Shown here one piece after another: positions 6,125-14,839 of a stretch of DNA of 20,179 nucleotides; positions within the stretch are counted from its first letter, which is position 1; every line of letters begins with the position of its first letter. This DNA comes from Dehalococcoidia bacterium (GTDB lineage Bacteria > Chloroflexota > Dehalococcoidia > GIF9 > UBA5620): assembly GCA_016783225.1 (NCBI GenBank), contig JADHWZ010000015.1, positions 1 through 20,179 of the forward strand, read 5' to 3'. A program made the position numbers and the translations under genes. Below the pieces are notes generated by a model that worked only from the letters and a program-made list of their open reading frames with translations, did no database searches and was not told where the DNA came from.

Positions 6125-7165
6125 ATGGTGCTGAATCAACTTGAAGAACTTGCTTCCAGAGGTTCTGATGAGTTAGGTGAAGTCACCACCCTCGAAGAGC
6201 TTGAGACTTGGCGGGTTCGGTATTTAGGCAGGAAGAGCAGCTTAATACAGATTCTGCGTTCGTTAGCAGCTTTGCCGTTGGAGGAGAGGCGCGTCGCTGG
6301 GGCTCGAGCAAATGAGCTCAGGAAAGCCCTGGAAGCTAGTCTGGCACAGAAAAAGGCGACTCTGGAGCAACGCTCAGCTCTTTCTCTACAGCAACAAAGC
6401 CTCGATGTTACTTTGCCAGGAGAACGGGTTCTTCTGGGTCGTCTCCACCCGACAACTAAAATACTTGACGAGATTTGCGGCATTTTTGGGGACATGGGTT
6501 TTCAGGTTGTCGAGGGGCCAGAGGTGGAATGGGAGTATTACAATTTTGAAGCTCTTAACATGCCAGCAGATCATCCAGCTCGTGACATGTTCGCTACTCT
6601 GTGGATGGATTGTGAGACCAAGGCTGGCGACAGACCTATGCTTTTGCGGACTCATACCTCTCCGGTCCAGATAAGGGTCATGGAGAAATCACGCCCGCCG
6701 ATAAGGATAATAGCGCCCGGGCGAGTTTACAGATATGAAGCCACTGATGCTACACACGAATGGATGTTTTACCAGGTCGAAGGACTGGCGGTAGACAGGA
6801 ATATCACCTTGGCTGACTTAAAGGGTACTCTCTTCGAATTCGCTCGCCGCCTTTTTGGTAAGGAGAGGAAGTGCCGGTTTCGTTGCGATTACTTCCCCTT
6901 CGTCGAGCCCGGGGTGGAAGTGGCCATTGATTGTTTTGTATGCGGAGGAGCTGGTTGTCGGCTATGCGGCCACAGTGGCTGGATTGAAATAATAGGTGCT
7001 GGAATGGTGCATCCCGAAGTCCTTCGGCGTGTTGACATTGATCCTGAGCTCTACTCTGGTTTCGCCTTTGGCATGGGTGTGGAGCGTATTCCCATACTTC
7101 GTTATGGGATAGACGACATTCGCCTCTTCTATAGTAACGACATTAGATTCTTAAGGCAATTCTGA
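6125..7165 (+). CDS. pheS: Phenylalanyl-tRNA synthetase alpha chain
   Basis: Catalytic subunit of the alpha2-beta2 PheRS, 346 aa. The N-terminal coiled-coil region (residues 1 to about 95) includes RVRYLGRKSSLIQILR. The class II core follows, with motif 2 (RVYRYEATDATHEWMFYQVE) and motif 3 (GFAFGMGVERIPILRYGIDD). A zinc-ribbon-like insert carries Cys270, Cys273, Cys278 and Cys281, followed by HSGWIEIIGAGMVHP; this occurs in many bacterial PheS proteins. The ribosome-binding site is weak: AGGA directly abuts the ATG, and GTG at 6128 is an alternative start. The gene follows rplT by 17 nt and precedes pheT by 34 nt. Confidence 0.96.
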   Translation: MVLNQLEELASRGSDELGEVTTLEELETWRVRYLGRKSSLIQILRSLAALPLEERRVAGARANELRKALEASLAQKKATLEQRSALSLQQQSLDVTLPGERVLLGRLHPTTKILDEICGIFGDMGFQVVEGPEVEWEYYNFEALNMPADHPARDMFATLWMDCETKAGDRPMLLRTHTSPVQIRVMEKSRPPIRIIAPGRVYRYEATDATHEWMFYQVEGLAVDRNITLADLKGTLFEFARRLFGKERKCRFRCDYFPFVEPGVEVAIDCFVCGGAGCRLCGHSGWIEIIGAGMVHPEVLRRVDIDPELYSGFAFGMGVERIPILRYGIDDIRLFYSNDIRFLRQF

Positions 7166-7199
7166 ATCTGATTGAAATTCCGCTGCCAGGAGCTTACGG

Positions 7200-9605
7200 A
7201 TGAAAGTTTCTCTTAAATGGCTCGGCGATTATGTTGACATTGCTGAACCACCCGAACAGGTGGCTGAGAGGTTGACCATGGCTGGGTTGGAAGTGGGCGA
7301 AATGCAGGTTATCGGCGCCAGCTGGAATAATGTTGTGGTTGGCAGAATCGTTGGTGTTGATGCCCATCCAAATGCCGACCGTTTGAGGCTAGTGACTGTT
7401 GACTTGGGAAAGCAACAATCTACTGTCGTCTGTGGCGCTCCCAATCTCGCAGTTGGGGATAAGGTGGCTTTTGCTTACGTAGGGGCTGAGCTCGTGGATG
7501 GTCATAGCGGCGAGGTTATCGAGTTAAAGCCAGCCAAGATTCGCGGTGTCGTTTCTGAAGGCATGGTTTGCTCTGAGAAGGAGTTGGGAATCTCTGATAG
7601 GCATGAGGGGATTATGGTTCTGTCCCCGGAAGCACCTGTTGGAGCTTCTTTGTCCGAATGTATTGGTGATACGATTCTCAACCTGGATATTACACCGAAC
7701 CGCCCTGATTGCTTGTCGGTCATTGGTATTGCACGGGAAGTGGCGGCCCTTACGGAGAACAAACTGAGTATTCCCGAAGTCAATTATGAGGAGTCGGAGA
7801 GCGCAATAGATTCCTTCGCCTCAGTGGAAATCGCTGATCCAGACCTGTGTCCCAGGTACTGTGCCAGCTTACTCACCGGGGTCGAAGTGGGTTCATCTCC
7901 TCAGTGGCTACAACAGCGCTTGCTGGCTTGTGGCATGCGGCCAATCAGCAATATTGTCGACGTTACTAATTATGTGATGCTTGAATATGGGCAGCCCCTC
8001 CATGCCTTCGATTACGACAGAATCCGCGGGAAGGGGATTGTGGTACGCCGAGCAGAGGTGGGAGAGACTATGACTGCTTTGGATGGAGTCGAGCGGACTC
8101 TCAGCCAGGACCTGCTAGTCATTGCTGACAGGGAACGGTCGATTGCCATTGCTGGCATTATGGGAGGCTTGGATACCGAGGTAACGGCTGATACCACGAG
8201 TGTTCTGATAGAATCGGCGAACTTCGACCGGGCAGTTATTCATCGGGGGCGTACAAACCTTCGGCTGAGCAGTGAAGCCTCGCTGCGTTTTGAGAAGGGG
8301 CTCAGTCGAGACTTGCCAATGGTGGCATTAAGAAGGGCTACTCAATTGATGCTGGAAGTAGCTGGCGGCAAGGCGGCCAAGGGAGTGATTGATGTCTACC
8401 CCGGCGCGCGACAGGTAGAACCCATATTGTTGTCCGCTGCGGAGGTTGAGCGCCTTCTTGGCATGGACATAGGGGTTAGCGAGATAGTGCGGGCGTTGGA
8501 GCTCTTGGGTTTCAGCTGTCAAGAAACCGAGTTGGCCTCATCAGTTCAAGTCAACGTTCCATGGTGGCGCACCGATATCAATTGTACCGCTGACTTGGTG
8601 GAAGAGGTAGCCCGCGTTATTGGTTATGATAATATCCCGATTACCATGTTGAGTGCATCTCTGCCAGAGCATGAGTCGGTGCCAATGCTGGAGCTGAGAC
8701 CAAAGGTGCGGAGCATCCTGGTCAGTTGCGGTTTTCAGGAAGTGCTTACCTATTCCCTGACCAGCCTGGAGGTTATGAAGAGACTTTCACCCGAGCTTCG
8801 CCTGGAGGGCGAGGCCCCGGCAAAGGTAGCTAATCCTATGAGCCGGGACCATGAATACCTTCGTACCAGTCTGCGAACAGGGCTGCTGTCGGTTGTGGCT
8901 CGCAATGAGAAATACCAGGAAAACGGGATCAAGGCTTTTGAGATTGGTAAGGTGTTCTTACCACGGAAAGAAGATTTGCCTCAGGAGAGAGATATGCTTT
9001 GTGCTGTACTTGGCGGCTCGCAGCGTGGGTTGTTCTGGTGGGGTGAAAAGGAGCCAGTTGAGTTCTTTACTGCAAAGGGAGTAGTCGAGACCCTCTTGAG
9101 TCGGCTGGAATTATCTGCGAGCTTTGAGACAAGCGAGGACCAGAGCTTGTGTCCCGGAAGAGGCGCCGATATTGTAGTTGGCATTGAAAGGATAGGTGTT
9201 GTCGGTGAGTTACATCCCAAGATATTGGAGGCTTTTGAACTTTCTGGGACGGCTTATGTTATCGAAATTGACCTGGATAGACTACTATCTCTTGCACCTG
9301 TCTCTAAGAAGTATGAACCAATCTCTCGATATCCAAGTACGACCAGGGATATTGCGCTGTTGGTAGATGAGCACATAGCGTATCAACAGGTTTGTGCTAT
9401 TGTTCAGGATTCCCCCTTGGTGAATGATGTGTACCTTTTTGACGTTTACTATGGAGAGCAGGTGCCAGCCGGTAAGAAATCCTTTGCCTTCAGGATTATC
9501 TATCAGGCATCTACACATACGTTAACTGACGAAGAAGTCGACAAAGTGCAGCGACTGGTTCTTGAAAGGCTGGAGCAAGAACTGGGAGCTGCTTTGCGAA
9601 CTTGA
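7200..9605 (+). CDS. pheT: Phenylalanyl-tRNA synthetase beta chain
   Basis: 801 aa, the usual length. Domains in order: an N-terminal MKVSLKWLGDYVDI segment; an EMAP/tRNA-binding fold (about 40-150, with HPNADRLRLVTVDLG and VVCGAPN); the B3/B4 editing domain (about 205-385, with YCASLLTGVEVG and SNIVDVTNYVMLEYGQPLHAFD); B5 (about 400-470); the catalytic-like core; and a C-terminal FDX-ACB domain (about 705-800, with YPSTTRDIALLVDE) that binds the tRNA anticodon. AGGAGC lies six nt before the ATG. It is the last gene of the plus-strand cluster, and inverted repeats begin right after its stop. Confidence 0.97.
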   Translation: MKVSLKWLGDYVDIAEPPEQVAERLTMAGLEVGEMQVIGASWNNVVVGRIVGVDAHPNADRLRLVTVDLGKQQSTVVCGAPNLAVGDKVAFAYVGAELVDGHSGEVIELKPAKIRGVVSEGMVCSEKELGISDRHEGIMVLSPEAPVGASLSECIGDTILNLDITPNRPDCLSVIGIAREVAALTENKLSIPEVNYEESESAIDSFASVEIADPDLCPRYCASLLTGVEVGSSPQWLQQRLLACGMRPISNIVDVTNYVMLEYGQPLHAFDYDRIRGKGIVVRRAEVGETMTALDGVERTLSQDLLVIADRERSIAIAGIMGGLDTEVTADTTSVLIESANFDRAVIHRGRTNLRLSSEASLRFEKGLSRDLPMVALRRATQLMLEVAGGKAAKGVIDVYPGARQVEPILLSAAEVERLLGMDIGVSEIVRALELLGFSCQETELASSVQVNVPWWRTDINCTADLVEEVARVIGYDNIPITMLSASLPEHESVPMLELRPKVRSILVSCGFQEVLTYSLTSLEVMKRLSPELRLEGEAPAKVANPMSRDHEYLRTSLRTGLLSVVARNEKYQENGIKAFEIGKVFLPRKEDLPQERDMLCAVLGGSQRGLFWWGEKEPVEFFTAKGVVETLLSRLELSASFETSEDQSLCPGRGADIVVGIERIGVVGELHPKILEAFELSGTAYVIEIDLDRLLSLAPVSKKYEPISRYPSTTRDIALLVDEHIAYQQVCAIVQDSPLVNDVYLFDVYYGEQVPAGKKSFAFRIIYQASTHTLTDEEVDKVQRLVLERLEQELGAALRT

Positions 9606-9606
9606 T

Positions 9607-9725
9607 TGACCTCAGAGGATGGTGCAAAGCTGGCAAAAGCACTGAGAAGGACAAGCCAGACGGAGTGGCATGTCATGGTCTTTGCCCTGAGTGACGATGT
9701 TCAGTTGGCTTGTCCTTTGAGGTCA
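9607..9725. repeat. Nested inverted repeats just after pheT
   Basis: An outer pair, TGACCTCA (9607-9614) and TGAGGTCA (9718-9725), encloses a 12-bp pair, AAGGACAAGCCA (9647-9658) and TGGCTTGTCCTT (9706-9717). The right arms are contiguous, while the left arms are separated by 32 nt. The inner loop is about 47 nt. It may be a bidirectional transcription end at a convergent junction or the footprint of a small lost element. There is no U-tract typical of an intrinsic terminator and no coding potential. Confidence 0.5.
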
Positions 9726-9763
9726 GCCTACTGCCCGTCCGGCGATAGCTAGAAAGTGCTTGG

Positions 9764-9797
9764 CAACAACCAATCTACGAGCAAAAGCTGGTTGTTG
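9764..9797. terminator. Possible hairpin terminator between convergent genes
   Basis: CAACAACCA (9764-9772) and TGGTTGTTG (9789-9797) form a perfect 9-bp stem with a 16-nt loop, immediately past the end of the archaellin-like remnant and about 160 nt past pheT. The stem is not GC-rich and no U-run follows on either strand, so its role as a terminator is only a suggestion. Confidence 0.3.
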
Positions 9798-9803
9798 GTA
9801 GCG

Positions 9804-10172
9804 TTAGAATAGATTCATGACGGGATCTATGTCGACAGGTGTGATTCTTTCGACTGTGACTACGGCCCCAAGGGGTGGCTTGAACTCGATAGTGAACCTC
9901 TCGTAAGCTCCCAGAGTTGGGTTGAGGGTGGTCGAAGAACCGTCGATGTTGGTGCAGTCAGACGTGATCTGTGCTTTCTCACCTATCTCCATCATGCTAT
10001 CGTTGTCGCTAGCGTCTACCCAGATTATAGTCCAGTACGCGTCGTTGTGATATTGGTTCCTATCCATGTAGGTGGGGATGGTTTTATTGCTGGGCGGTGC
10101 CGTCATGAATGACCAATTGGTCATAATTTGACTGGTACTTTGGTCATGGAGCTGTGGCTTCTGCGGCCATGC
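9804..10172 (-). pseudogene. Archaellin-like C-terminal fragment
   Basis: The open frame runs from just after a TGA at 10173-10175 to a stop at 9804; the first ATG is at 10124. The translation carries WTIIWVDASDNDSMMEIGEK, then YERFTIEFKPPLGAVVTVER and the end IDPVMNLF. A 'D..ND..LE.GEKA.IT' stretch followed by 'FTIE.KPP.GA.ltveRt.P..id.vmnl' is the C-terminal pattern I associate with archaellins (archaeal-type flagellins), which also occur in some Chloroflexota. The hydrophobic N-terminal helix and prepilin-type cleavage site are absent, and no ribosome-binding site precedes the ATG. It is therefore read as a 5'-truncated relic, though a small secreted or unrelated gene cannot be excluded. 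The same frame is open beyond the TGA (to about 10358), without archaellin features. Confidence 0.5.
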
Positions 10173-10513
10173 TCACTCAGAACCATAAGTCATGTATGCT
10201 TTCATGATAGCAATGAAACCTGGCAAGTGCAAGCATCTCATCAGAAGAGGTTCAAAACCAGGAGAGTCGGTTGCGTAGCTCCCGCGTGAGCTGCTACTTG
10301 GCCACAGGAGCGTGCCAGGTCCGGTTGGCCTCATCTTAATCCATGAGTCCGAGTTCATGGTTCATTTGTTGAGTGACTTGATATTGCGCGAGACTAGTAT
10401 CCAGCGAGATGCTCCGTCGCTTGCGCTGGTTGCAGAGACAGCTCTCCGTCAACCGGAGCGAGGCAATCACACGAGACGCTGAGGTCTACACGACCAACTG
10501 TAGAACTGACGGG
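10173..10513. other. 341 bp with no supported gene
   Basis: Downstream of proS. A minus-strand frame at 10173-10358 is open and in phase with the archaellin-like fragment across a TGA. Its sequence has no recognisable features and no ribosome-binding site. A 6-bp inverted pair (GCTCCG near 10411, CGGAGC near 10456) is the only structure I noted. No promoter or terminator is convincing. Confidence 0.3.
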
Positions 10514-12232
10514 TCAGGCACCTTGGCTTCGCTGGCATTCGTGTAGCAGTTCCTTTATTCTGACAGTTATTCCTTCCAGGGGCAGAAGCTGAGCTTCCTT
10601 GTCCTGACGCCATTTCACCTCTACACTCTGGCTCTGCAAGGTGCGTGGGCTCAAAGTCAAACGCAGAGGTATGCCCAGGAGGTCGGCGTCATTGAATTTA
10701 ACCCCTGGGGATTCGTCGCGGTCATCGAAAAGCGTATCCAGGTTTTCCCCGACCAGGTCTTTGTAGACTTCTTCTGTGGTTTTAGCGACTTCGGAATCTG
10801 TCAGGTGCAGAGGGCACAGGTGGATATGGTAGGGGGCGATAGCTGGCGGCCAGATAATGCCCTTGTCATCGTGATTCTGCTCTACTGCGGCTGCTAGCAG
10901 TCTCCCCAGCCCAATGCCGTAGCAACCCATGATGATTGGTCGTGATACACCATTTTCGCCGAGGAAAAAAGCACCCAGCTTTTCACTAAGGAAGGTGCCG
11001 AGCTTGAAGACATGGCCTACCTCAATGCCCTGGCTGGTGAAGAGCTTCCCGTCGCATTGGGGGCAAACATCACCAGAACGTGCCACAGCGATGTCGGCAA
11101 TAATGTCAACCTCGAAATCGCGGGGGTAGTTTACGTTTTTGAGGTGAGTGTCTACCTTGTTGGCTCCAGCAATGAAATTGGAACCTAAGGTTATGGAGTC
11201 GTCAGCCACAATCTTGATTCCCTCTATGCCTGCGGGTGAGGCTGAGCCGGCCACTAGCCCGGCTGTCTTCACTTCAGGTTCAGTAGCCAGGCGCAACTCC
11301 GAGCATTTCAGCAGGTTCTTGAGCTTTGTCTCGTTAACCTCGAGGTCTCCTCTGATGACCACAAAAACAAGCTCACCATCGGCTGAATAGAAGACCGCTT
11401 TAAGGGTGCGGCGTGTGGGCAGACCAACAAAACGGGCCACTTCCTCGATTGTTTTGATGTTCGGGGTTGATATCTCTTCAAGGGGGGAAGGTGGCTTGAT
11501 TTCCAAGCTTGGCTTGGTGCTTTGAGCCTTTTCTACGTTGGCGGCGTAGCCGCAGTTGGGGCAACAAATGATTGTATCTTCGCCACTGTCGCCGATGAGC
11601 ATGAACTCGTGAGACTCTTTGCCACCTATGGCGCCGCTATCGGCTTCGACAACCATTGCTGGTAGGCCACAGCGGGCATAGATATCCTTGTAGGCTTGAA
11701 CCATTTTTTGGTAGCTCTTGTCTAAGCTTGTCTCATCAACATCAAAACTGTAGAGGTCTTTCATGATGAATTCGCGGACACGTAGTAGGCCGCCTCGGGG
11801 GCGGGGTTCATCGCGGAACTTGTTCTGTATTTGGTAGAGGAGAAGCGGCAGGTCCCGGTAACTCTGCACGTAGCGGCGCACAAGCTCGGTGATAACCTCC
11901 TCATGGGTGGGTCCCAAGGCTAGCCTGTGTTCCTTGCGGTCAGTGAGGGTGAAAAGCGTCTTGCCAAAAGAGGGATATCTCCCAGATTGTTCCCATAGCT
12001 CAAAGGGCTGAAGTGCGGGTAGCATTAACTCTTGGCCACCAGCTTTGTCCATTTCCTCCCGAATTATCTGCTCGATTTTCCTCAGCACCCGCCAGCCCAG
12101 AGGCAAATATGAGTAGATACCAGCGGCCACTTGCTGAATCATTCCGGCCCTGAGCAACAGTTGGTGACTTAAGGTATCAGCTTCTGCCGGTGTTTCTCTC
12201 AGTGTTTTGCCAAAAAGCCTTGAAAAACGCAT
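10514..12232 (-). CDS. proS: Prolyl-tRNA synthetase (bacterial type with editing insert)
   Basis: A class II synthetase of 572 aa that charges tRNA-Pro. The N-terminus MRFSRLFGKTLRETPAEADT is typical. The catalytic core shows LGPTHEEVITELV, motif 2 (NKFRDEPRPRGGLLRVREFI) and motif 3 (GCYGIGLGRLLAAAVEQNHD). A YbaK-like INS editing domain (about residues 240-390) sits between motifs 2 and 3, as in the bacterial type. Two CxxC pairs flank it (CPNC and CPQC). The C-terminal anticodon-binding domain includes LFDDRDESPGVKFNDADLLG. AAGGG lies about nine nt before the ATG. It is the last intact gene of the rpsB-led series, 59 nt after the DUF4389 gene. Confidence 0.97.
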   Translation of the reverse strand: MRFSRLFGKTLRETPAEADTLSHQLLLRAGMIQQVAAGIYSYLPLGWRVLRKIEQIIREEMDKAGGQELMLPALQPFELWEQSGRYPSFGKTLFTLTDRKEHRLALGPTHEEVITELVRRYVQSYRDLPLLLYQIQNKFRDEPRPRGGLLRVREFIMKDLYSFDVDETSLDKSYQKMVQAYKDIYARCGLPAMVVEADSGAIGGKESHEFMLIGDSGEDTIICCPNCGYAANVEKAQSTKPSLEIKPPSPLEEISTPNIKTIEEVARFVGLPTRRTLKAVFYSADGELVFVVIRGDLEVNETKLKNLLKCSELRLATEPEVKTAGLVAGSASPAGIEGIKIVADDSITLGSNFIAGANKVDTHLKNVNYPRDFEVDIIADIAVARSGDVCPQCDGKLFTSQGIEVGHVFKLGTFLSEKLGAFFLGENGVSRPIIMGCYGIGLGRLLAAAVEQNHDDKGIIWPPAIAPYHIHLCPLHLTDSEVAKTTEEVYKDLVGENLDTLFDDRDESPGVKFNDADLLGIPLRLTLSPRTLQSQSVEVKWRQDKEAQLLPLEGITVRIKELLHECQRSQGA

Positions 12233-12291
12233 GTTGTTTAGCCCTTAAATCAAATTGTCAAGTTGCTGTCGAGAAATCCCTTGGCGGGTGC

Positions 12292-12588
12292 CTATTCCAT
12301 GCTGAAGGGCGGGTATCTGTCAGTTAGCAGACAGTAATAGGCCATTACTCTAGTGTACCAACGAACATAACCAGCGACGAAATTGAAAGCCCACCCGGGA
12401 TAGCTACCAGTGAACAGAATAGCCCACCAAACGATAAACCTGATAACGCTGACGGCTATCCCGATAGCCCACAGGGCAATCCAGTGAGGCACGACCATAA
12501 GCAGTCGGAAAAAGGTAGTGAGCCGTGAGAGTCTTTCTTGATAACCGACTATGACGGCTATCGGATATTCCATCTTGTTTTCTTTCAC
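12292..12588 (-). CDS. DUF4389 family membrane protein
   Basis: A 98-residue protein. YPIAVIVGYQERLSRLTTFF opens the domain, and one or two hydrophobic segments follow (about residues 25-62). Then come AILFTGSYPGWAFNFVAGYV, RWYTRVMAYYCLLTDRYPPF and the C-terminus. The 'LSRL...P...LFTG.YP...F.F..G..RW..RV.AY..LLTD.YPPF' pattern is characteristic of DUF4389, whose function is unknown. The start is GTG at 12588, seven nt after GAGG; an in-frame ATG at 12573 is the alternative. It sits between ispG (125-nt gap) and proS, two genes that are often direct neighbours in related genomes. This suggests a lineage-specific insertion. Confidence 0.82.
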   Translation of the reverse strand: MKENKMEYPIAVIVGYQERLSRLTTFFRLLMVVPHWIALWAIGIAVSVIRFIVWWAILFTGSYPGWAFNFVAGYVRWYTRVMAYYCLLTDRYPPFSME

Positions 12589-12713
12589 AACCTGGCCTCT
12601 TTGGGACTCTGCCGATTCTGAATGACCGTCCCTTGCTTCGCTGCCGATGTCTTCTGGGCTGGGCGAGGGAATTCATCGGAGAGCCCGATAACATTAAACC
12701 ATGTTGAAGTGAC

Positions 12714-13772
12714 TCAGTCCAACGTTGAGAAGTCTTTCACCTCGGCAATCAAGGCATTCAGGAATTCTGTCTCGTCTACAGTGCTCACCACCTTGCCTTT
12801 TCTGAAGATGGCACCTCTGCCTTTTCCGCAGGCGATGCCAACGTCGGCGTCTCTTGCCTCGCCTGGACCATTTACGACACAACCCATTACGGCAACCTTG
12901 ATGGGTTTGCTGACCTTGCTTAGGCTTTTGTCTACAGACTCAGCCAAGCCAATGATATCCACCTCAGCCCGACCACACCCGGGACAACTTATCAAAGTGG
13001 GGCCATGTTGGCGGAGGTTCAGGCTTCTCAGAATCTCGTGAGCGGCACCTATCTCCTCGCAAGGATGGGCGCTGAGGGAGACACGGATTGTGTCACCGAT
13101 GCCCTCGTGAAGAAGTATGCCGATACCTACAGCGCTGCGAACAAGACCTGCTCTGGGAAGACCGGCCTCGGTTATGCCTAGATGCAAAGGGTAGGACATT
13201 TTCAGGGATATTGCTCTGTAGGCCTCGATTGTCGTGAGCACGTCGAAGGCTTTAAGGGAAACCTTAATCAGGTCGAAATCTAAGCTTTCTAGCAGGTCGA
13301 TTTGCTCCAGTGCTGTGCTGGCCATGTGTTCAGGTACAGATAAGTGTCGCTTTGATACCGGTGGTAGGCTTCCAGCGTTGATGCCGATACGAATGGGTGT
13401 CTGTCTTTCCTTGGCCGCCCGGACTACTGTAGCGATTTGATCTCGGTCGCGAATATTGCCAGGGTTCAGGCGAAGCCCGTCAGCGCCGGCTATTAATGCC
13501 GCCAGGGCAAGTCGATAATCGAAATGAATGTCGGCGATGAGTGGAATAGACGTATTCCGTTTAATGGTTGAAATTGCCTGCGCAGCTTCGGTGTCGGGCA
13601 CTGCTACCCTCACCATCTCGCAGCCGAAATCAACGAGCTCCTTGATTTGAGCCACGGTAGCCGGTATGTTCCTGGTATCGGTTTTGGTCATAGACTGGAC
13701 TACAATGGGCGCATCACCACCCACGATTATTGTTCCAACTCTGATAGGTTTAGATGAGCGACGAGCTATCAA
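12714..13772 (-). CDS. ispG: 4-hydroxy-3-methylbut-2-enyl-diphosphate synthase (IspG)
   Basis: A [4Fe-4S] enzyme of the MEP isoprenoid pathway that converts MEcPP to HMBPP, 352 aa. The TIM-barrel half contains GGDAPIVVQSMTKTDTRN and GLRLNPGNI. The cluster half holds CPGCGR (Cys263, Cys266) and MGCVVNGPGEA (Cys298), the three cluster cysteines, with the adjacent conserved glutamate. The start is TTG, which overlaps the rseP stop by two nt. A GGGGAG stretch lies about 11 nt upstream. The N-terminal (M)IARRSSKPIRVGTIIVGGDA matches the family well. Dxr, two genes upstream, acts earlier in the same pathway. Confidence 0.97.
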   Translation of the reverse strand: MIARRSSKPIRVGTIIVGGDAPIVVQSMTKTDTRNIPATVAQIKELVDFGCEMVRVAVPDTEAAQAISTIKRNTSIPLIADIHFDYRLALAALIAGADGLRLNPGNIRDRDQIATVVRAAKERQTPIRIGINAGSLPPVSKRHLSVPEHMASTALEQIDLLESLDFDLIKVSLKAFDVLTTIEAYRAISLKMSYPLHLGITEAGLPRAGLVRSAVGIGILLHEGIGDTIRVSLSAHPCEEIGAAHEILRSLNLRQHGPTLISCPGCGRAEVDIIGLAESVDKSLSKVSKPIKVAVMGCVVNGPGEARDADVGIACGKGRGAIFRKGKVVSTVDETEFLNALIAEVKDFSTLD

Positions 13773-14839
13773 GGCAGCAGGCTCTCCCCTTGGATAATAC
13801 GTGTGATGTCATAATAGCTTATGGCGGCAATCAGCACTATTAGTACTATCAAGCCAACAAGGTGGACAAGCCCCTCCCTCTTGGCAGATATTCTTTTGCC
13901 CCGCCGAACCCATTCCAGACCTACAAAGACCAACCTGCCTCCATCGAGACCCGGAAAAGGAAACAGGTTGATTATGGCCAAATTGATGCTGATTAGCGCG
14001 GCGAATTCAAGTAAGGGGCTGAGACCGGCTTTAGCCATCTCGCCGGTTAGTTCGGCGATGCCTATGGGGCCGGCTAGCTGAGGCGCAGTTCCTCTGATGA
14101 ACCAGCCTAGTACTTCATTTCGAAAGAGCACAAGGATCTCCCAGCAATGGGTGATGCTAGAGGGGACTGCTTTCCAAACAGGGTAGGACTCGCGGACCAC
14201 AGTGCTATCTGTCCCGGTAATGGTGATACCGATGGCTCCTTGCCCTTGCGGTGGATTCCACCTTGGCTTCACACGTACTTCATTTTGGCTGAGGTCAGCC
14301 TTCTGAAGCAGAATATTTACTTCTGAGCCTAGATTGAGATGGATGAGATAGCCAACAATACCACGGTTCTCAATTGGGCGGCCGTCGATTTCCAGTATAG
14401 TATCCCCGGGCTCAATCCCAGCGCTTTGGGCCGGCGAACTTGAGGCTACTTCCTCCACCACCACTTTTTCCAATAGCATGTCGTGAGGGGCCATAAAGGC
14501 AATTGAGAAAAGCAGTATGGGAAGCAAGAGGTTCATCATTGATCCGGCACCGAGGACTAGAAATCTGGTGGCGATGGTTTTGCTGGCCAAGCTACCTGGC
14601 AGTGTTGGATCTTCCTCTCCCAGTAGCTTGGTGAAACCGCCGAGCGGAATGGCGTTCAGCGAGTATATCGTCTCACCCCTTTTGAAACTCACGAGCCGAG
14701 GGGGAAAACCAATGCCGAACTCCTCCACTTTCACCCCTGAAAGCTTGGCCGTGACGAAATGGCCAAGCTCATGGGCAAAGACAAGCGTTATTAGGACGCC
14801 GACGAAGCTGACCACTGTCAATGCTATTGTTTCTAACAT
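13769..14839 (-). CDS. rseP: RseP-type site-2 zinc metalloprotease (M50)
   Basis: An intramembrane protease of 356 aa. The first membrane helix carries the HELGH zinc site (His23, Glu24, His27). A single PDZ domain lies at about residues 125-195 (SSPAQSAGIEPGDTILEIDG). The third zinc ligand lies in FPFPGLDGGRL (Asp299) near the C-terminal membrane segments. The family cleaves membrane-bound regulators and remnant signal peptides; the substrate here is unknown and no anti-sigma factor gene is nearby. The ATG overlaps the dxr end by seven nt, and AGGG lies six nt before it. Its position between dxr and ispG is the common bacterial arrangement. Confidence 0.96.
   Translation of the reverse strand: MLETIALTVVSFVGVLITLVFAHELGHFVTAKLSGVKVEEFGIGFPPRLVSFKRGETIYSLNAIPLGGFTKLLGEEDPTLPGSLASKTIATRFLVLGAGSMMNLLLPILLFSIAFMAPHDMLLEKVVVEEVASSSPAQSAGIEPGDTILEIDGRPIENRGIVGYLIHLNLGSEVNILLQKADLSQNEVRVKPRWNPPQGQGAIGITITGTDSTVVRESYPVWKAVPSSITHCWEILVLFRNEVLGWFIRGTAPQLAGPIGIAELTGEMAKAGLSPLLEFAALISINLAIINLFPFPGLDGGRLVFVGLEWVRRGKRISAKREGLVHLVGLIVLIVLIAAISYYDITRIIQGESLLP

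Noticed and set aside
6932..6967. Four-cysteine cluster in PheS as a novel zinc-finger insertion
   Set aside because: The CxxC-x4-CxxC arrangement followed by GWIEIIGAGMVHP is a common feature of bacterial PheS proteins.
10173..10358. Minus-strand 61-codon frame as an independent small gene
   Set aside because: No ribosome-binding site and no recognisable domain. It is mentioned only because it is in phase with the archaellin-like remnant.
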